Source: Rhodocyclaceae bacterium (GTDB lineage Bacteria > Pseudomonadota > Gammaproteobacteria > Burkholderiales > Rhodocyclaceae). Taken from it: 64,000 bases of DNA. The position numbers and the translations under genes are program-made. Numbering within the stretch: position 1 is the stretch's first letter; every line of letters begins with the position of its first letter. The notes under the pieces were generated by a model, which saw only the letters and a program-made list of their open reading frames with translations, did not search any database and had not been told where the DNA came from. This document shows, piece by piece, positions 10,686-19,995 of the stretch. The stretch covers positions 35,868 through 99,867 of the forward strand of contig JACAEF010000034.1 of assembly GCA_013388985.1 (NCBI GenBank), written 5' to 3'.

Positions 10686-11954
10686 TCACAGCTTGAACTC
10701 CGGCAGTTTCTTCGCCACCGCCACGTTCTTCAGCGTCACGTATTTCGGCAGCCCGTCGGGACCGAAGGGCGGAGGATCCTCGCCTTTCATCAGCGGCGCG
10801 AGGTATTCGCGGCACTTGTCGGTGATGCCGAAACCGTCGCTGGTGATGAAGTTCTTCGGCATCATCTTCTCGACGTTGGCGACCTTGGAGAGCGGCGCCA
10901 TGCCGACCTTCCAGCGGTAAGGCTTGCTCGAGACGCGCTCGATGGTCGGCATCACCGAGTTGTGCCCCTTCAGCGCGAATTCGACCGCCGCCTTGCCCAT
11001 CGCATAGGCCTGATCGACATCGGACTTCGAGGCGATGTGACGCGCGGCGCGCTGCAGGTAGTCGGCGACTCCCCAGTGGAACTTGTAGCCCAGGTTTTCC
11101 TTGATCATGTTGGCGACCACCGGCGCGGCGCCGCCGAGCTGGGCGTGGCCAAAGGCATCGCGCGTGCCCTGCTCGGCAAGGAACTTGCCGTCGGGCCAGT
11201 GGCAGCCTTCGGAGACGACGACGGTGCAGTAGCCGAACTTCTTGACCAGCCCATCGACCTTGGCAAGGAACTTCTTCTGGTCGAACAGCACCTCGGGGAA
11301 CAAGACGACGATCGGCAGCTCCTGATCCTTGGTCGAGGCCATCGCGCCCGCGGCGGCGATCCAGCCGGCGTGGCGCCCCATCACCTCGAGCACGAACACC
11401 TTGGTCGAGGTCGCGCACATCGAGCGCACGTCATAGGTCGCTTCGAGCGTCGACACGGCGATGTACTTGGCGACGGAGCCGAAGCCCGGGCAGTTGTCGG
11501 TGATCGGCAGGTCGTTGTCGACCGTCTTCGGCACATGGATCGCCTGCACCGGATAGCCCATCTTCTCGGACAGCTGCGAGACCTTGTAGCAGGTGTCGGC
11601 CGAATCGCCGCCGCCGTTGTAGAAGAAGTAGCCGATGTTGTGCGCCTTGAAGACTTCGATCAGACGCTCATATTCGCGCTTGTTGGCCTCCAGGCTCTTC
11701 AGCTTGTAACGGCAGGAGCCGAAGGCGCCGGACGGCGTGTAACGCAGCGCGGCGATCGCCGCGGCGGATTCCTTGCTGGTGTCGATCAGGTCTTCGGTGA
11801 GCGCGCCGATGATGCCGTTGCGGCCGGCATAGACCTTGCCGATCTTGTCCTTGTGCTTCCTGGCGGTTTCGATCACGCCACAGGCCGAGGCGTTGATCAC
11901 GGCGGTGACGCCGCCCGATTGTGCATAGAAGGCATTCATTTTTTTCGCTGCCAT
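10686..11954 (-). CDS. pfp: PPi-dependent 6-phosphofructokinase
   Basis: 422 residues of the PfkA superfamily. It phosphorylates fructose-6-phosphate with pyrophosphate, reversibly. Two diagnostic places point to PPi use rather than ATP: FFYNGGGDSADT, where ATP enzymes have a glycine instead of the second acidic position, and PKTVDND, with lysine where ATP enzymes have glycine. The MAAKKMNAF start has GGGAGA upstream; a longer start overlaps the adk stop as ATGA. Its neighbours adk and hppA make a pyrophosphate/adenylate energy cluster. Confidence 0.93.
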   Translation of the reverse strand: MAAKKMNAFYAQSGGVTAVINASACGVIETARKHKDKIGKVYAGRNGIIGALTEDLIDTSKESAAAIAALRYTPSGAFGSCRYKLKSLEANKREYERLIEVFKAHNIGYFFYNGGGDSADTCYKVSQLSEKMGYPVQAIHVPKTVDNDLPITDNCPGFGSVAKYIAVSTLEATYDVRSMCATSTKVFVLEVMGRHAGWIAAAGAMASTKDQELPIVVLFPEVLFDQKKFLAKVDGLVKKFGYCTVVVSEGCHWPDGKFLAEQGTRDAFGHAQLGGAAPVVANMIKENLGYKFHWGVADYLQRAARHIASKSDVDQAYAMGKAAVEFALKGHNSVMPTIERVSSKPYRWKVGMAPLSKVANVEKMMPKNFITSDGFGITDKCREYLAPLMKGEDPPPFGPDGLPKYVTLKNVAVAKKLPEFKL

Positions 11955-11974
11955 GTCGATCTTCTCCCTGTCGT

Positions 11975-12631
<657 letters not shown>

Positions 12632-12725
12632 CTATCTCCTCGTCTCGTTATCGGTGGTTTCGAATATTCGCACTATCGACCGTGCGCTTGGCTAGATTTT
12701 ATCTATCCCGAGATAGCCGCCATGA

Positions 12726-13526
12726 TTAGTGCGACGCAGCAAACCGCTTGCGCACGCGCTCCAGATCCTCCGGGGTGTCGACCCCCGGCGGCGGAGGATG
12801 CGCGCACTCGATGACATGAATGTGAAAGCCGTGCCACAGGGCGCGCAACTGTTCGAGCGCCTCCCATCGTTCGAGCGGCGCCGGCGCCAGCGCGCCGAAA
12901 CGGCGCAGGAAATCGACCCGGTAGGCATACAGGCCGATGTGACGCCGCGCCACCAGTTCCGCAGGCAACACGTCGGGCTGGCGCGCCAGAGCATCGCGAT
13001 GCCAGGGAATCGGCGCGCGCGAAAAATACAAGGCGCGGCCGCTTGCGGCCGTGACCACCTTGACGACGTTCGGGTTCATGAATTCATCGAGATCGCCGAT
13101 ACGGTGGGCCGCGGTGGCGATGCTCGCCTCGCGATCGGCATAGAGCGCCCGGGCGACCCGTTCGATCAGCGCGGGGTCGATGAGCGGCTCGTCGCCCTGC
13201 ACATTGACGACGATGCTTTCATCGCTCCAGCCACGCTGCAAGGCCACCTCGGCGATACGATCGGTGCCACTTGGGTGATCGGCGCGAGTCATCACGACAT
13301 CATAGCCATGGGCGGCCACTGCGGCGACGATGCGTTGATCGTCGGTGGCGACGACGATTTCCTGCGCCCCGCTCCGCTGCGCCGCTTCGGCGACGCGCAC
13401 CACCATCGGCTTGCCGGCGATGTCGGCGAGCGGCTTGCCGGGCAGCCGTGTCGAAGCATGGCGCGCCGGGATCACGACGCGAAACTCTCGCGAAACTGGC
13501 TGCGCGGGCGAAGCGCTGCGTTGCAC
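12726..13526 (-). CDS. kdsB: 3-deoxy-manno-octulosonate cytidylyltransferase
   Basis: About 266 residues. It activates Kdo with CTP for lipopolysaccharide core synthesis. [27 protein letters not shown] and [12 protein letters not shown] are KdsB hallmarks. The start is a problem: no ATG lies near the usual N-terminus. A GTG at 13526 with GAGGG upstream gives 12 extra residues encoded by MITE copy B; a GTG at 13475 would remove part of the first beta strand. The first is preferred. It is downstream of lpxK and ycaR, as is normal. Confidence 0.9.
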   Translation of the reverse strand: MQRSASPAQPVSREFRVVIPARHASTRLPGKPLADIAGKPMVVRVAEAAQRSGAQEIVVATDDQRIVAAVAAHGYDVVMTRADHPSGTDRIAEVALQRGWSDESIVVNVQGDEPLIDPALIERVARALYADREASIATAAHRIGDLDEFMNPNVVKVVTAASGRALYFSRAPIPWHRDALARQPDVLPAELVARRHIGLYAYRVDFLRRFGALAPAPLERWEALEQLRALWHGFHIHVIECAHPPPPGVDTPEDLERVRKRFAASH

Positions 13527-13625
13527 GGTGCTCGTTCCCTCGCCTATCCGGCCTGATATGTCTCGGTCGCTGCGCGCCGTGCGCCTTGCACTTTCTCCCG
13601 CTCGCGGCGTTTCGCGGGTATTTCG
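13480..13625. mobile_element. MITE-like inverted-repeat element, copy B
   Basis: About 146 bp bounded by a 17-base inverted repeat (CGAAACTCTCGCGAAAC against GTTTCGCGGGTATTTCG, 14 of 17 pairing). The core reads, on the minus strand, GCAAGGCGCACGGCGCGCAG then CGACC and AGACATA, matching copy A over about 80 bases with gaps. It occupies the whole ycaR-kdsB gap and the first codons of kdsB. No target duplication is obvious. Confidence 0.7.
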
Positions 13626-13640
13626 GCGCAAAGGCTCATA

Positions 13641-13817
13641 TCAATCTTCTTCCGGCGCGAGCTGCCGCGCCTCGTCCTCGAGCATGATCGGGATGTCGTC
13701 GCGGATCGGATAGGCGAGCCGGCAGGCCTTGCAGACCAGCTCGGCGGCTTCCTTGCGGTAGTCGAGCGGGCCCTTGCACAACGGGCAGACGAGGATTTCA
13801 AGCAATCGCGGGTCCAT
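13641..13817 (-). CDS. Trm112/YcaR family protein
   Basis: 58 residues, too short for the track. It reads [18 protein letters not shown], then [20 protein letters not shown], with two CxxC pairs that can bind zinc and the family's IPIML motif. Trm112-like proteins activate methyltransferases in other organisms; the role of the bacterial YcaR form is unclear. It overlaps the end of lpxK by 20 bases and precedes kdsB, the usual lpxK-ycaR-kdsB order. Confidence 0.93.
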   Translation of the reverse strand: MDPRLLEILVCPLCKGPLDYRKEAAELVCKACRLAYPIRDDIPIMLEDEARQLAPEED

Positions 13818-14823
13818 TGGTTTTCTTCTCCAGTATGGCTAGAACATGGCGGGCGAGATCGGGCTCGACGTGCGCCTCGACTGGCAGCACCCAGACCGGC
13901 AGCCTTGCAAGGCCGGCGCATTTTAACGCGTCCTTTTCGGTCATCACGATCGCATCGCCGGAAAACTCCAGGTCGGCGGCCCGATAAGGATGATGATCCG
14001 GAAACGGATGCGCTTCGAAGGCAAGGCCGAGGCGGGCAAGGTGATCGAAGAAGCGCTGCGGCTCGCCGATGCCGGCCACCGCATGCAGCTTGAGCCCCGC
14101 CAGCTGCTCCGCGCCGCATACGACACTGGGATCGTCGAGGCGATGGAAGCGCTGCCCCGTCAGACGCATCGTGAAACGGGGCACGCCCGGCCAGGGCGGC
14201 GCGACGGCATCGTGCAGCACCAGCGCATCGACTTCGCGCAGCCGGCTCGCCGGCTCGCGCAGCGGCCCGGCCGGCAGCGGCCAGCCGTTCATCAGCCCGC
14301 GCCGGTCGATCACGGCGATCTCGACGTCGCGCTGCAACCGGTAATGCTGCAGGCCATCGTCGCACAGCAGCAGGTCGCATTCGGGATGCGCAGCGAGCAA
14401 GGCGCGCCCTGCCGCGAGACGATCGGCGCCGACCACGACCGGGCAGCCGCAGCGGCGCGCGAGCAAGAGCGGCTCGTCGCCGACCTCGTGTGCCGTATCG
14501 CCAGCGCCGACTTTGCGGATGTCATGCGTGACGCGGCCATAACCGCGGCTAACGATGCCCGGACGGCGCCCGGCCGCGCGCAGGCGTTCGGCGAGCCAGA
14601 GCGTCAGCGGGGTCTTGCCGGCGCCGCCGGCGACGATGTTGCCGACCACCACCACCGGCACCGGCAGCTTTCCCGACTTCAGCCAGCCGCGACGGTATGC
14701 GAGGCGGCGCAGCCGGGCCAGCGCGAAGAACAGCAGGGCAAACGGCAGCAGCAGCCAGGCGCGCAGCCCCCGGCCACGCCACACCTCCGTCAAGCCGTCA
14801 GGGCTGCTTTTGCTGGGTGGCAA
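13798..14823 (-). CDS. lpxK: Tetraacyldisaccharide 4'-kinase
   Basis: 341 residues, inner-membrane enzyme that phosphorylates the 4' position of lipid A disaccharide. An N-terminal hydrophobic stretch ([17 protein letters not shown]), then the P-loop [25 protein letters not shown], and DDGLQHYRL are seen. Between SRGYGR and GDEPLLL it carries the peptide [12 protein letters not shown], encoded by copy 3 of the dispersed repeat read antisense; homologues vary in this loop. It overlaps exbD and ycaR, so the genes are probably coupled. Confidence 0.96.
   Translation of the reverse strand: MPPSKSSPDGLTEVWRGRGLRAWLLLPFALLFFALARLRRLAYRRGWLKSGKLPVPVVVVGNIVAGGAGKTPLTLWLAERLRAAGRRPGIVSRGYGRVTHDIRKVGAGDTAHEVGDEPLLLARRCGCPVVVGADRLAAGRALLAAHPECDLLLCDDGLQHYRLQRDVEIAVIDRRGLMNGWPLPAGPLREPASRLREVDALVLHDAVAPPWPGVPRFTMRLTGQRFHRLDDPSVVCGAEQLAGLKLHAVAGIGEPQRFFDHLARLGLAFEAHPFPDHHPYRAADLEFSGDAIVMTEKDALKCAGLARLPVWVLPVEAHVEPDLARHVLAILEKKTNGPAIA
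14490..14514 (+). repeat. Dispersed 26-bp repeat, copy 3 (inside lpxK)
   Basis: Differs from the consensus in the variable part (TAT for TCC) and in the last base. Read with the gene it encodes KVGAGDTA. Confidence 0.88.
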
Positions 14824-15214
14824 AGGAAATCTGGGAGAGGCCCGCGTTGCGCGCGGCCTGCATCACGTCGATGACATTCTGGTGGGCGGTCTTGGCGTCG
14901 GCGTTGATGACGACGACCGGCGAGGCCGCGCCCGCCGCGGCGCGCGCGAGCGCCTGGGCGAGCGCCTCGACGCCGCCCGCGACCGGCTGCTTGTCGATCA
15001 GCACCGTGCCGACAGCCGTCACCACCACATCGATCTCGTTCGGCTTCTGTTGCTGCGTCTGGGCATCCGCCGTGGGCAGATTGATTTCCAGGCCGGCAAA
15101 CTTCGAGTAGGTGGTGGTGATCATCAGGAAAATCAGGATCACCAGCAGCACGTCGATCATCGGAATCAGGTTGATCTCCGGCTCCTCGCGCACGCGACCA
15201 CGCTGAAAGTTCAC
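14798..15214 (-). CDS. exbD: Biopolymer transport protein ExbD/TolR
   Basis: 138 residues. One membrane helix near the N-terminus with the conserved aspartate (EINLIPMIDVLLVILIFLM), then a periplasmic domain. It forms a proton-driven motor with the ExbB-like protein that energises TonB- or Tol-type work at the outer membrane. The exbB-exbD-lpxK order is common in betaproteobacteria. It overlaps exbB by four bases (ATGA). Confidence 0.92.
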   Translation of the reverse strand: MNFQRGRVREEPEINLIPMIDVLLVILIFLMITTTYSKFAGLEINLPTADAQTQQQKPNEIDVVVTAVGTVLIDKQPVAGGVEALAQALARAAAGAASPVVVINADAKTAHQNVIDVMQAARNAGLSQISFATQQKQP

Positions 15215-15816
15215 TTGCGTTCTCCGTGGATCTGCTCGACGAGCTTCAGGGCCTGCTGCTCCATCTCGATCACGCAGCTGTCGACGAAGGCACGGAAATG
15301 CCGGTAGAAGATCATCGCCGGGATCGCGATGATCAGGCCGAAGCCGGTGTTGTAGAGCGCCACCGAAATGCCGTGTGCCAGCTGCTGCGGGTTGTTGCCC
15401 GTGCCGGTGGCCGAACCGAAGATCTCGATCATGCCCACTACCGTGCCGAACAGTCCCAGCAGCGGGCTGATCGAGGCGATCGTGCCCAACGTCGTGAGGA
15501 AGCGTTCCAGCTCGTGGGCGACACCCCGCCCGGCTTCCTCGATGGCTTCCTTCATCACCTCACGCGTGGCCTTGTCGTTGCGCAAACCGGCCGCGAACAC
15601 CCGGCCGAGCGGCGAATGTGCTTCGAGACGGGCCAGCAGGTCGTCGGTCACGCCCGTTTTGCGGTATTCGGCGATCGTGCTCTGCAGCAGGCCGGGCGGC
15701 ACGATCCGCCCGCGCCGCAACGTCGCGGCACGCTCGATGATCAAGGCCACGGCGATCACGGACGCCGCCAGGAGAAACCAGATCGGCCAGCCGGCCGCCT
15801 GAATGATCGAAAACAC
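15211..15816 (-). CDS. exbB: Biopolymer transport protein ExbB/TolQ
   Basis: 201 residues with three membrane helices, MotA/TolQ/ExbB family. GTVVGMIEIFGS and the last helix VALYNTGFGLIIAIPAMIFY match the proton-channel helices. The GTG start (VFSIIQAAGWPIWFL) has a perfect GGAGG six bases upstream, so it is preferred to the longer track start. It partners with ExbD; whether the motor serves TonB or another carrier cannot be told here. Confidence 0.92.
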   Translation of the reverse strand: MFSIIQAAGWPIWFLLAASVIAVALIIERAATLRRGRIVPPGLLQSTIAEYRKTGVTDDLLARLEAHSPLGRVFAAGLRNDKATREVMKEAIEEAGRGVAHELERFLTTLGTIASISPLLGLFGTVVGMIEIFGSATGTGNNPQQLAHGISVALYNTGFGLIIAIPAMIFYRHFRAFVDSCVIEMEQQALKLVEQIHGERK

Positions 15817-15883
15817 GCTCAACCTCCGGATCAATACATTCGGAATGCGCACTTTACTACAGCGACGCCCCTAAAATGCCTGC

Positions 15884-17302
15884 ATGGACTGCACCGACGA
15901 GATCACCGCGACCCTCGCTGCGTGGCTGAGGCTGCTCGGGCAAGCGGGTGCCGGTGCGCCAGCGCCGAATTTCGCCACCGCCACCGCGCCCGAACAGCAG
16001 GAAACCCTCATCGGCGCGCTGGCGGCGCTGACGACCGAGGCGCTGAACAACGATCGCACGCTGACGATCGTCACGGCCGACGATGGCCTCCTGCCGGAAA
16101 TCTCGAACGCCCTCGACCTGCAGCTGCGCCCGCTCTGCCTCGTGCTGCCCGGTGCCGAACATGCCCGTCCGATCGCGCTGCGCGCCACGCTCTCGCTGCT
16201 CAAGAGCCGGCTGGCGCGCGCCGCCGCCGACAGCCAGGGGCCCGCCTGGACGGCGCAGCGCGAGCGCCTGCGTCATGCGGATGCGCTCTGGCGCGCGGGA
16301 CTCGCCTGGACGGCGAGGAATCTCCCGCACGAAGCGCCGCCAGCCGGCATCCACGATCTGTTTCCGGTTCGCATCGGCCCCTGGCCGGTCATGCAGCAGG
16401 CCGGCCTGCCGACCGACTGGGTCGTGCTGCTGCAAAACGGGCCGCTGCCCGCCATGCTGGGCAGCGCCTGGCCGGGCGCGCGGCATACCCTGCTGCTGAC
16501 CGTGTCCGGCAGCGGCTCGGGGGGCCTCACCCTACCCGACGAGGCGGCGCAGCTCCTGGCCGAGATCGAGCTGCTCGGCCAGGAGCTCGCCGAGATGGAG
16601 CTCGAACTGGCGACGGCGGAAACGGAGCTGGCGGCGTTCAGTGCGCGTTACCATGAGCTCGTCGGCGGGCGCATCGCCCGCCTCGACCGGCTGCAGGCCG
16701 AGCTCGCCGCGGCGCGCCTCGAACGCGCGCCGCAAGATGCCGCCCAGGCACGGGCGGCCGATGAGGCGCGCGCCCGCGCCGCGCAATCGCAACGCGAATA
16801 CGAGGCTGCTGGCCGCCGCGCACGGGAACAGACCTCTTCATCCGTGCCCGACCTCGACCTCAAGAAGCGCTACCGGCAACTGGCGCAGAAGATCCACCCC
16901 GATCGCGCCCATGACGAAACCGACCGCGCCTGGCGCACGCAGCTGATGGCCGAGGCCAACCGCGCCTACCGGGCGGGCGATGCCGCCGCACTGGAACGCG
17001 TGTTCGCCCGCTGGCTCGCCGGCGCCGACGAGGCGGCAGACACAGAGAAAGGTGCCGTCCCGCCAGCGCCGAGTTTCGCCACCCGGCACAGACTCGCCGT
17101 CCAGCGCGACGCGATCCGGCAACGCCTCGCCGCGATCGGCGCCGAGCTCGACCGCCTCTACGGCTCGAAGCTGTATGAGCTCTTCGCCGCGGCGCGGCTG
17201 GCCGAACGTCAGGGCCGCGATCTGCTGGCCGAAATGGCCCACCGCCTCGACGCGCAGATCGCGCAGGCCGAAGCCGAGCTCGCCGCGCTCGTCACAGGGT
17301 GA
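15884..17302 (+). CDS. J-domain protein with coiled coil, unknown function
   Basis: 472 residues, rich in Ala, Glu and Arg. The N-terminal half is an unrecognised globular region. Residues about 220-310 are a long heptad-like helix, followed by a short J-domain segment (LKKRYRQLAQKIHPDRAHDE) with the HPD motif for stimulating DnaK/Hsp70. It carries two copies of the dispersed repeat in the same frame: GAGAPAPNF near residue 24 and GAVPPAPSF near residue 392, both followed by AT. It is divergent from exbB and its last 11 bases overlap the convergent metallohydrolase gene. Confidence 0.75.
   Translation: MDCTDEITATLAAWLRLLGQAGAGAPAPNFATATAPEQQETLIGALAALTTEALNNDRTLTIVTADDGLLPEISNALDLQLRPLCLVLPGAEHARPIALRATLSLLKSRLARAAADSQGPAWTAQRERLRHADALWRAGLAWTARNLPHEAPPAGIHDLFPVRIGPWPVMQQAGLPTDWVVLLQNGPLPAMLGSAWPGARHTLLLTVSGSGSGGLTLPDEAAQLLAEIELLGQELAEMELELATAETELAAFSARYHELVGGRIARLDRLQAELAAARLERAPQDAAQARAADEARARAAQSQREYEAAGRRAREQTSSSVPDLDLKKRYRQLAQKIHPDRAHDETDRAWRTQLMAEANRAYRAGDAAALERVFARWLAGADEAADTEKGAVPPAPSFATRHRLAVQRDAIRQRLAAIGAELDRLYGSKLYELFAAARLAERQGRDLLAEMAHRLDAQIAQAEAELAALVTG
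15948..15973 (+). repeat. Dispersed 26-bp repeat, copy 4 (inside J-domain gene)
   Basis: The most diverged copy: GTGCCGGTGCGCC then AGCGCCGAATTTC. It encodes AGAPAPNF. The bases after it (GCCACC) are shared with copy 5. Confidence 0.75.
17052..17077 (+). repeat. Dispersed 26-bp repeat, copy 5 (inside J-domain gene)
   Basis: One change from consensus (GAGTTTC for GACTTTC). It encodes AVPPAPSF in the same reading frame as copy 4. Confidence 0.93.
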
Positions 17303-18173
17303 TTTCGAGCCCCTCGTAGGCCAGCAACACCTCGCAGCCGGGATCCGGGTGGCGGGAGAGCGCCTCGGCGAAAGCCTGCTCCAGCTCTTCATCACTGCGC
17401 GTCGGCTCATGGTGCGTGCATAAGAGCCGCTTCGCGCCGGTGCGTTTCGCCAGGGCGAACGCGGCATCGAAGGTGCCGTGTCCCCAGCCGATTTTTTTCG
17501 GGTATTCGGCCTCGGTGTAGGCGGTATCGACGATCAGCAGATCGACCGGCCCGATCGCCGCATCGAGCGCGGCCTGGCGCTGCGCCACCAGTCCCTGGTA
17601 TTCGGCCCAGGCGGGATCGTCGGGCGTATAAATGTTGCGCCAGGGCTCGTGATCGCCGGTGAAGAACAGCGACTTGCCGTTGCATTCGATGCGATAGCCC
17701 AGATCCGTCACCGGATGGTTCATCAGCACCGGCGTCACGGTCGCATCGCCGATTCGTACCGGCACGCCGACCGTCAGCGTAAGGTATTCGACCGCGGCCT
17801 TGAGCTCCGCCTCGCGGATCGGGAAGTAGCTGTATTGCAACTGCACGTTCATCACGTGCTCGACTCCCTGTTGCGTGACCAGGTCGAAGGCGCCGTGAAT
17901 GCGCACCGTATTGCCCGGAATGTGCAGCGGCACGAAGAACGGCAGGCCCTGGATGTGATCCCAGTGCGTGTGGGTGATGAAGATGTTGGCCTCGACCGGC
18001 AACCGGGCGAGCAGGCTCTGTGCCAACGGGAAGATGCCGGTACCGGCGTCGAGGATGATCAGACGATCCTCCTCGCTCCTGACTTCGATGCAGGTGGTAT
18101 TGCCGCCGTAGCGCACCGTGCGCGGACCGGGCGACGGGATCGAGCCCCGCACCCCCCACATTTTGATTTTCAT
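17292..18173 (-). CDS. Metallo-beta-lactamase-fold hydrolase
   Basis: 293 residues starting MKIKMWGVRGSIPSPG, a pattern of RNase Z/PhnP-like MBL hydrolases. The metal-binding motif THTHWDHIQG, later FFTGDHEPW, IVDTAYTEAEY and GWGHGTFDAA, and CTHHEPTRSD supply further ligands. It probably hydrolyses a phosphodiester or similar ester; the substrate is unknown. The start overlaps the HDOD gene stop as ATGA, implying coupled translation. Confidence 0.87.
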   Translation of the reverse strand: MKIKMWGVRGSIPSPGPRTVRYGGNTTCIEVRSEEDRLIILDAGTGIFPLAQSLLARLPVEANIFITHTHWDHIQGLPFFVPLHIPGNTVRIHGAFDLVTQQGVEHVMNVQLQYSYFPIREAELKAAVEYLTLTVGVPVRIGDATVTPVLMNHPVTDLGYRIECNGKSLFFTGDHEPWRNIYTPDDPAWAEYQGLVAQRQAALDAAIGPVDLLIVDTAYTEAEYPKKIGWGHGTFDAAFALAKRTGAKRLLCTHHEPTRSDEELEQAFAEALSRHPDPGCEVLLAYEGLEITL

Positions 18174-19045
18174 CCCCCCTCCTCGCTGCCGATCTGCGCG
18201 AAGGCCCTCGCCTCCGCCAGATGTCTGTTCAAATCGCCCAGGACGGCGACGATCGCCTCCGGCGCGCTGCCAAAGCGCGCCGGCAATTGTGCCAGCTCTT
18301 CTTCACGCCAGGGATTACCCGCCGCGCCGAAGCCTTGCCAGCGGCAAATCGCGTCGGCCATGCGCAGGCAATCGAGCATCGCATGCGACGTGGCATCGGC
18401 TGCATGGTGATCGCGGATGCACTCGACCAACGCTTCGCCGAACTGCCACTTCCTGGCCAGCAAGGCGCCGACGAAGGCATGATCGGCGCCGATCGTTTCC
18501 GCCTCGGCGACGTAGAGCGGCTTGCCCTCGCGCGCTGCGACGCCCAGCGCGAGCGCGAACTCGCCCGCCATCGTGTGCGCGAACACCACCTTGCCAAAAT
18601 CGTGCAGCAGCCCGGCTACATAGCAGTCGCCGGGGTCGGCTTCCCCGTGGGCATGCTTCTCGCACAGCAGGCGCGCCAGCGAAGCGACTGCCAGCGAATG
18701 CAGCAGATACTGCTGGCTGTCGAAATAATCGGTATGGAAACGCGGCAATACCCCGGCAGACGCGCAGGCGAGCGCGAGGTTCTTGATCGTGTTGAGACCG
18801 AGATAGACGACCGCCTGGCCGACCGAGCCGATCTTGTTGGGCAGTGCATAGTAGGCCGAATTGATGACGCGCAGGATACGCATCGTCATCACCGGATCCT
18901 TCTCGATCACGCCGACCAGCTGCCTGGGCAGACAATTGCTGTCGCGCGTCATCACCAGGAGGGTCTGCACGCTCTTCGGAAACGCCGGCATGCGGTCGAC
19001 GGCCGCCGTCAGCCTGCGTTCGAGTTCCGACGACAACTGCGGCAT
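18170..19045 (-). CDS. HDOD domain signalling protein
   Basis: 291 residues, almost all one HDOD domain (PAFPKSVQTLLVMTRD, ILRVINSAYYALPNKIGSVGQAV, HDFGKVVFAHTM). These are HD-like domains that usually lack hydrolase activity and act in signalling; no GGDEF, EAL or receiver domain is attached. A GGGGGG-type ribosome binding site precedes the ATG. It forms a two-gene unit with the MBL hydrolase. Confidence 0.87.
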   Translation of the reverse strand: MPQLSSELERRLTAAVDRMPAFPKSVQTLLVMTRDSNCLPRQLVGVIEKDPVMTMRILRVINSAYYALPNKIGSVGQAVVYLGLNTIKNLALACASAGVLPRFHTDYFDSQQYLLHSLAVASLARLLCEKHAHGEADPGDCYVAGLLHDFGKVVFAHTMAGEFALALGVAAREGKPLYVAEAETIGADHAFVGALLARKWQFGEALVECIRDHHAADATSHAMLDCLRMADAICRWQGFGAAGNPWREEELAQLPARFGSAPEAIVAVLGDLNRHLAEARAFAQIGSEEGG

Positions 19046-19105
19046 GACCTGCCCCCCATCACGAACGATGGTGGCGATTATACGCAGCGCATGCGCGCCC
19101 GCAGA

Positions 19106-19984
19106 TCAAACAGCGGCGACCCGCTCGTAATAGCGGGCGCGATAGAGCAGGCGGCGTTTCCCGGCCGTTTCGGTGAAGCCGCTGCGGTCGTGTAGCACGT
19201 TGTTGCACACCAGTCCCATACCGGGTTCGAGCCGGCCACGCAGCGTCCAGGGCGTCGGCGTGGCGAGAAGGCGTTCCAAGGCATGGCGCGCCGCGGTGGC
19301 GGCGGCATCCCAGACGATGCTCACCGTGCGGGCCGTATAGCGCATGTGCAAGCTGCCATCCTCATTGACGGAAAACACCGGGCCAGGCTGCGCGGCGCGG
19401 GCCACGCCCTGGTCGTCGGTGCGCGGCGGGATGGTCATCGCCACGGGTGAGGACAGCGCGCGGATGAACGCGGGATTCTCGTCGCGCAACAGGATATAGG
19501 CGATCTCGTGGTCGAGCAGCTGGTTCTCGCCGCCGCTGGCCGCGCTTTGCACGCAATGCAGCAACAGGCCGCGGATCGTATGTTCCGGCGTGTTGTAGTA
19601 GCCGTCGGTATGCCATTTGATCGGCCGGTCGGTGTAGGGAATGAAATCCTTGCGTTCGCCACGGGACTCGGCGCCGGTGACGGAAATCGGCGAGATGCCG
19701 TCGTTGTCGGTCAGCCAGTGGCCGTCGAGCGAGCGCATGCCCAGCTGGATGCCCAGCCGCCGGGGGATTTCCTTGTCGGGATCGCTGCCGGTGTTGCTGA
19801 CGTAGATCGCCATGTTGCAGCGCCGATTGAGCGCAACGAGACGCTGCCGTTCGCTTGGCTTGAGCTGGCGCGGATCGTCGAGGCTGACGACGATGTCCTC
19901 GATGCGGCGCGGCGCCGTATCGAGCTTTTCGGCGCGCCAGTCGGCATAGGCACGCGCATCATCCAAATCGAAGGGACCGGGCAT
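19106..19984 (-). CDS. TauD/TfdA-like Fe(II)/2-oxoglutarate dioxygenase
   Basis: 292 residues. The iron-binding HxD is in IKWHTDGYYN and the distal His in CNNVLHDRSGF; R-x-R near the C-terminus could bind 2-oxoglutarate. This family hydroxylates organic sulfonates, herbicides or amino acids; the substrate here is not readable. AAAGGGAG precedes the ATG. It is the last gene of a four-gene minus-strand set beside dsr, so a link to sulfur compounds is plausible but unproven. Confidence 0.8.
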   Translation of the reverse strand: MPGPFDLDDARAYADWRAEKLDTAPRRIEDIVVSLDDPRQLKPSERQRLVALNRRCNMAIYVSNTGSDPDKEIPRRLGIQLGMRSLDGHWLTDNDGISPISVTGAESRGERKDFIPYTDRPIKWHTDGYYNTPEHTIRGLLLHCVQSAASGGENQLLDHEIAYILLRDENPAFIRALSSPVAMTIPPRTDDQGVARAAQPGPVFSVNEDGSLHMRYTARTVSIVWDAAATAARHALERLLATPTPWTLRGRLEPGMGLVCNNVLHDRSGFTETAGKRRLLYRARYYERVAAV

Positions 19985-19995
19985 GATGCTCCCTT

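Noticed and set aside
12690-12718. Inverted repeat GGCTA...TAGCC with CTATC-CCGA-GATAG between kdsB and adk
   Set aside because: The stem is short and AT-rich and no T run follows, so neither a terminator nor an operator can be supported.
17473-17498. A sequence resembling the 26-bp repeat (GTGCCGTGTCCCCAGC then CGATTTTT) in the MBL hydrolase gene
   Set aside because: The middle block is broken by a missing base pair set and the encoded KKIGWGHGTFDAA looks like a conserved family motif, so similarity is probably chance.
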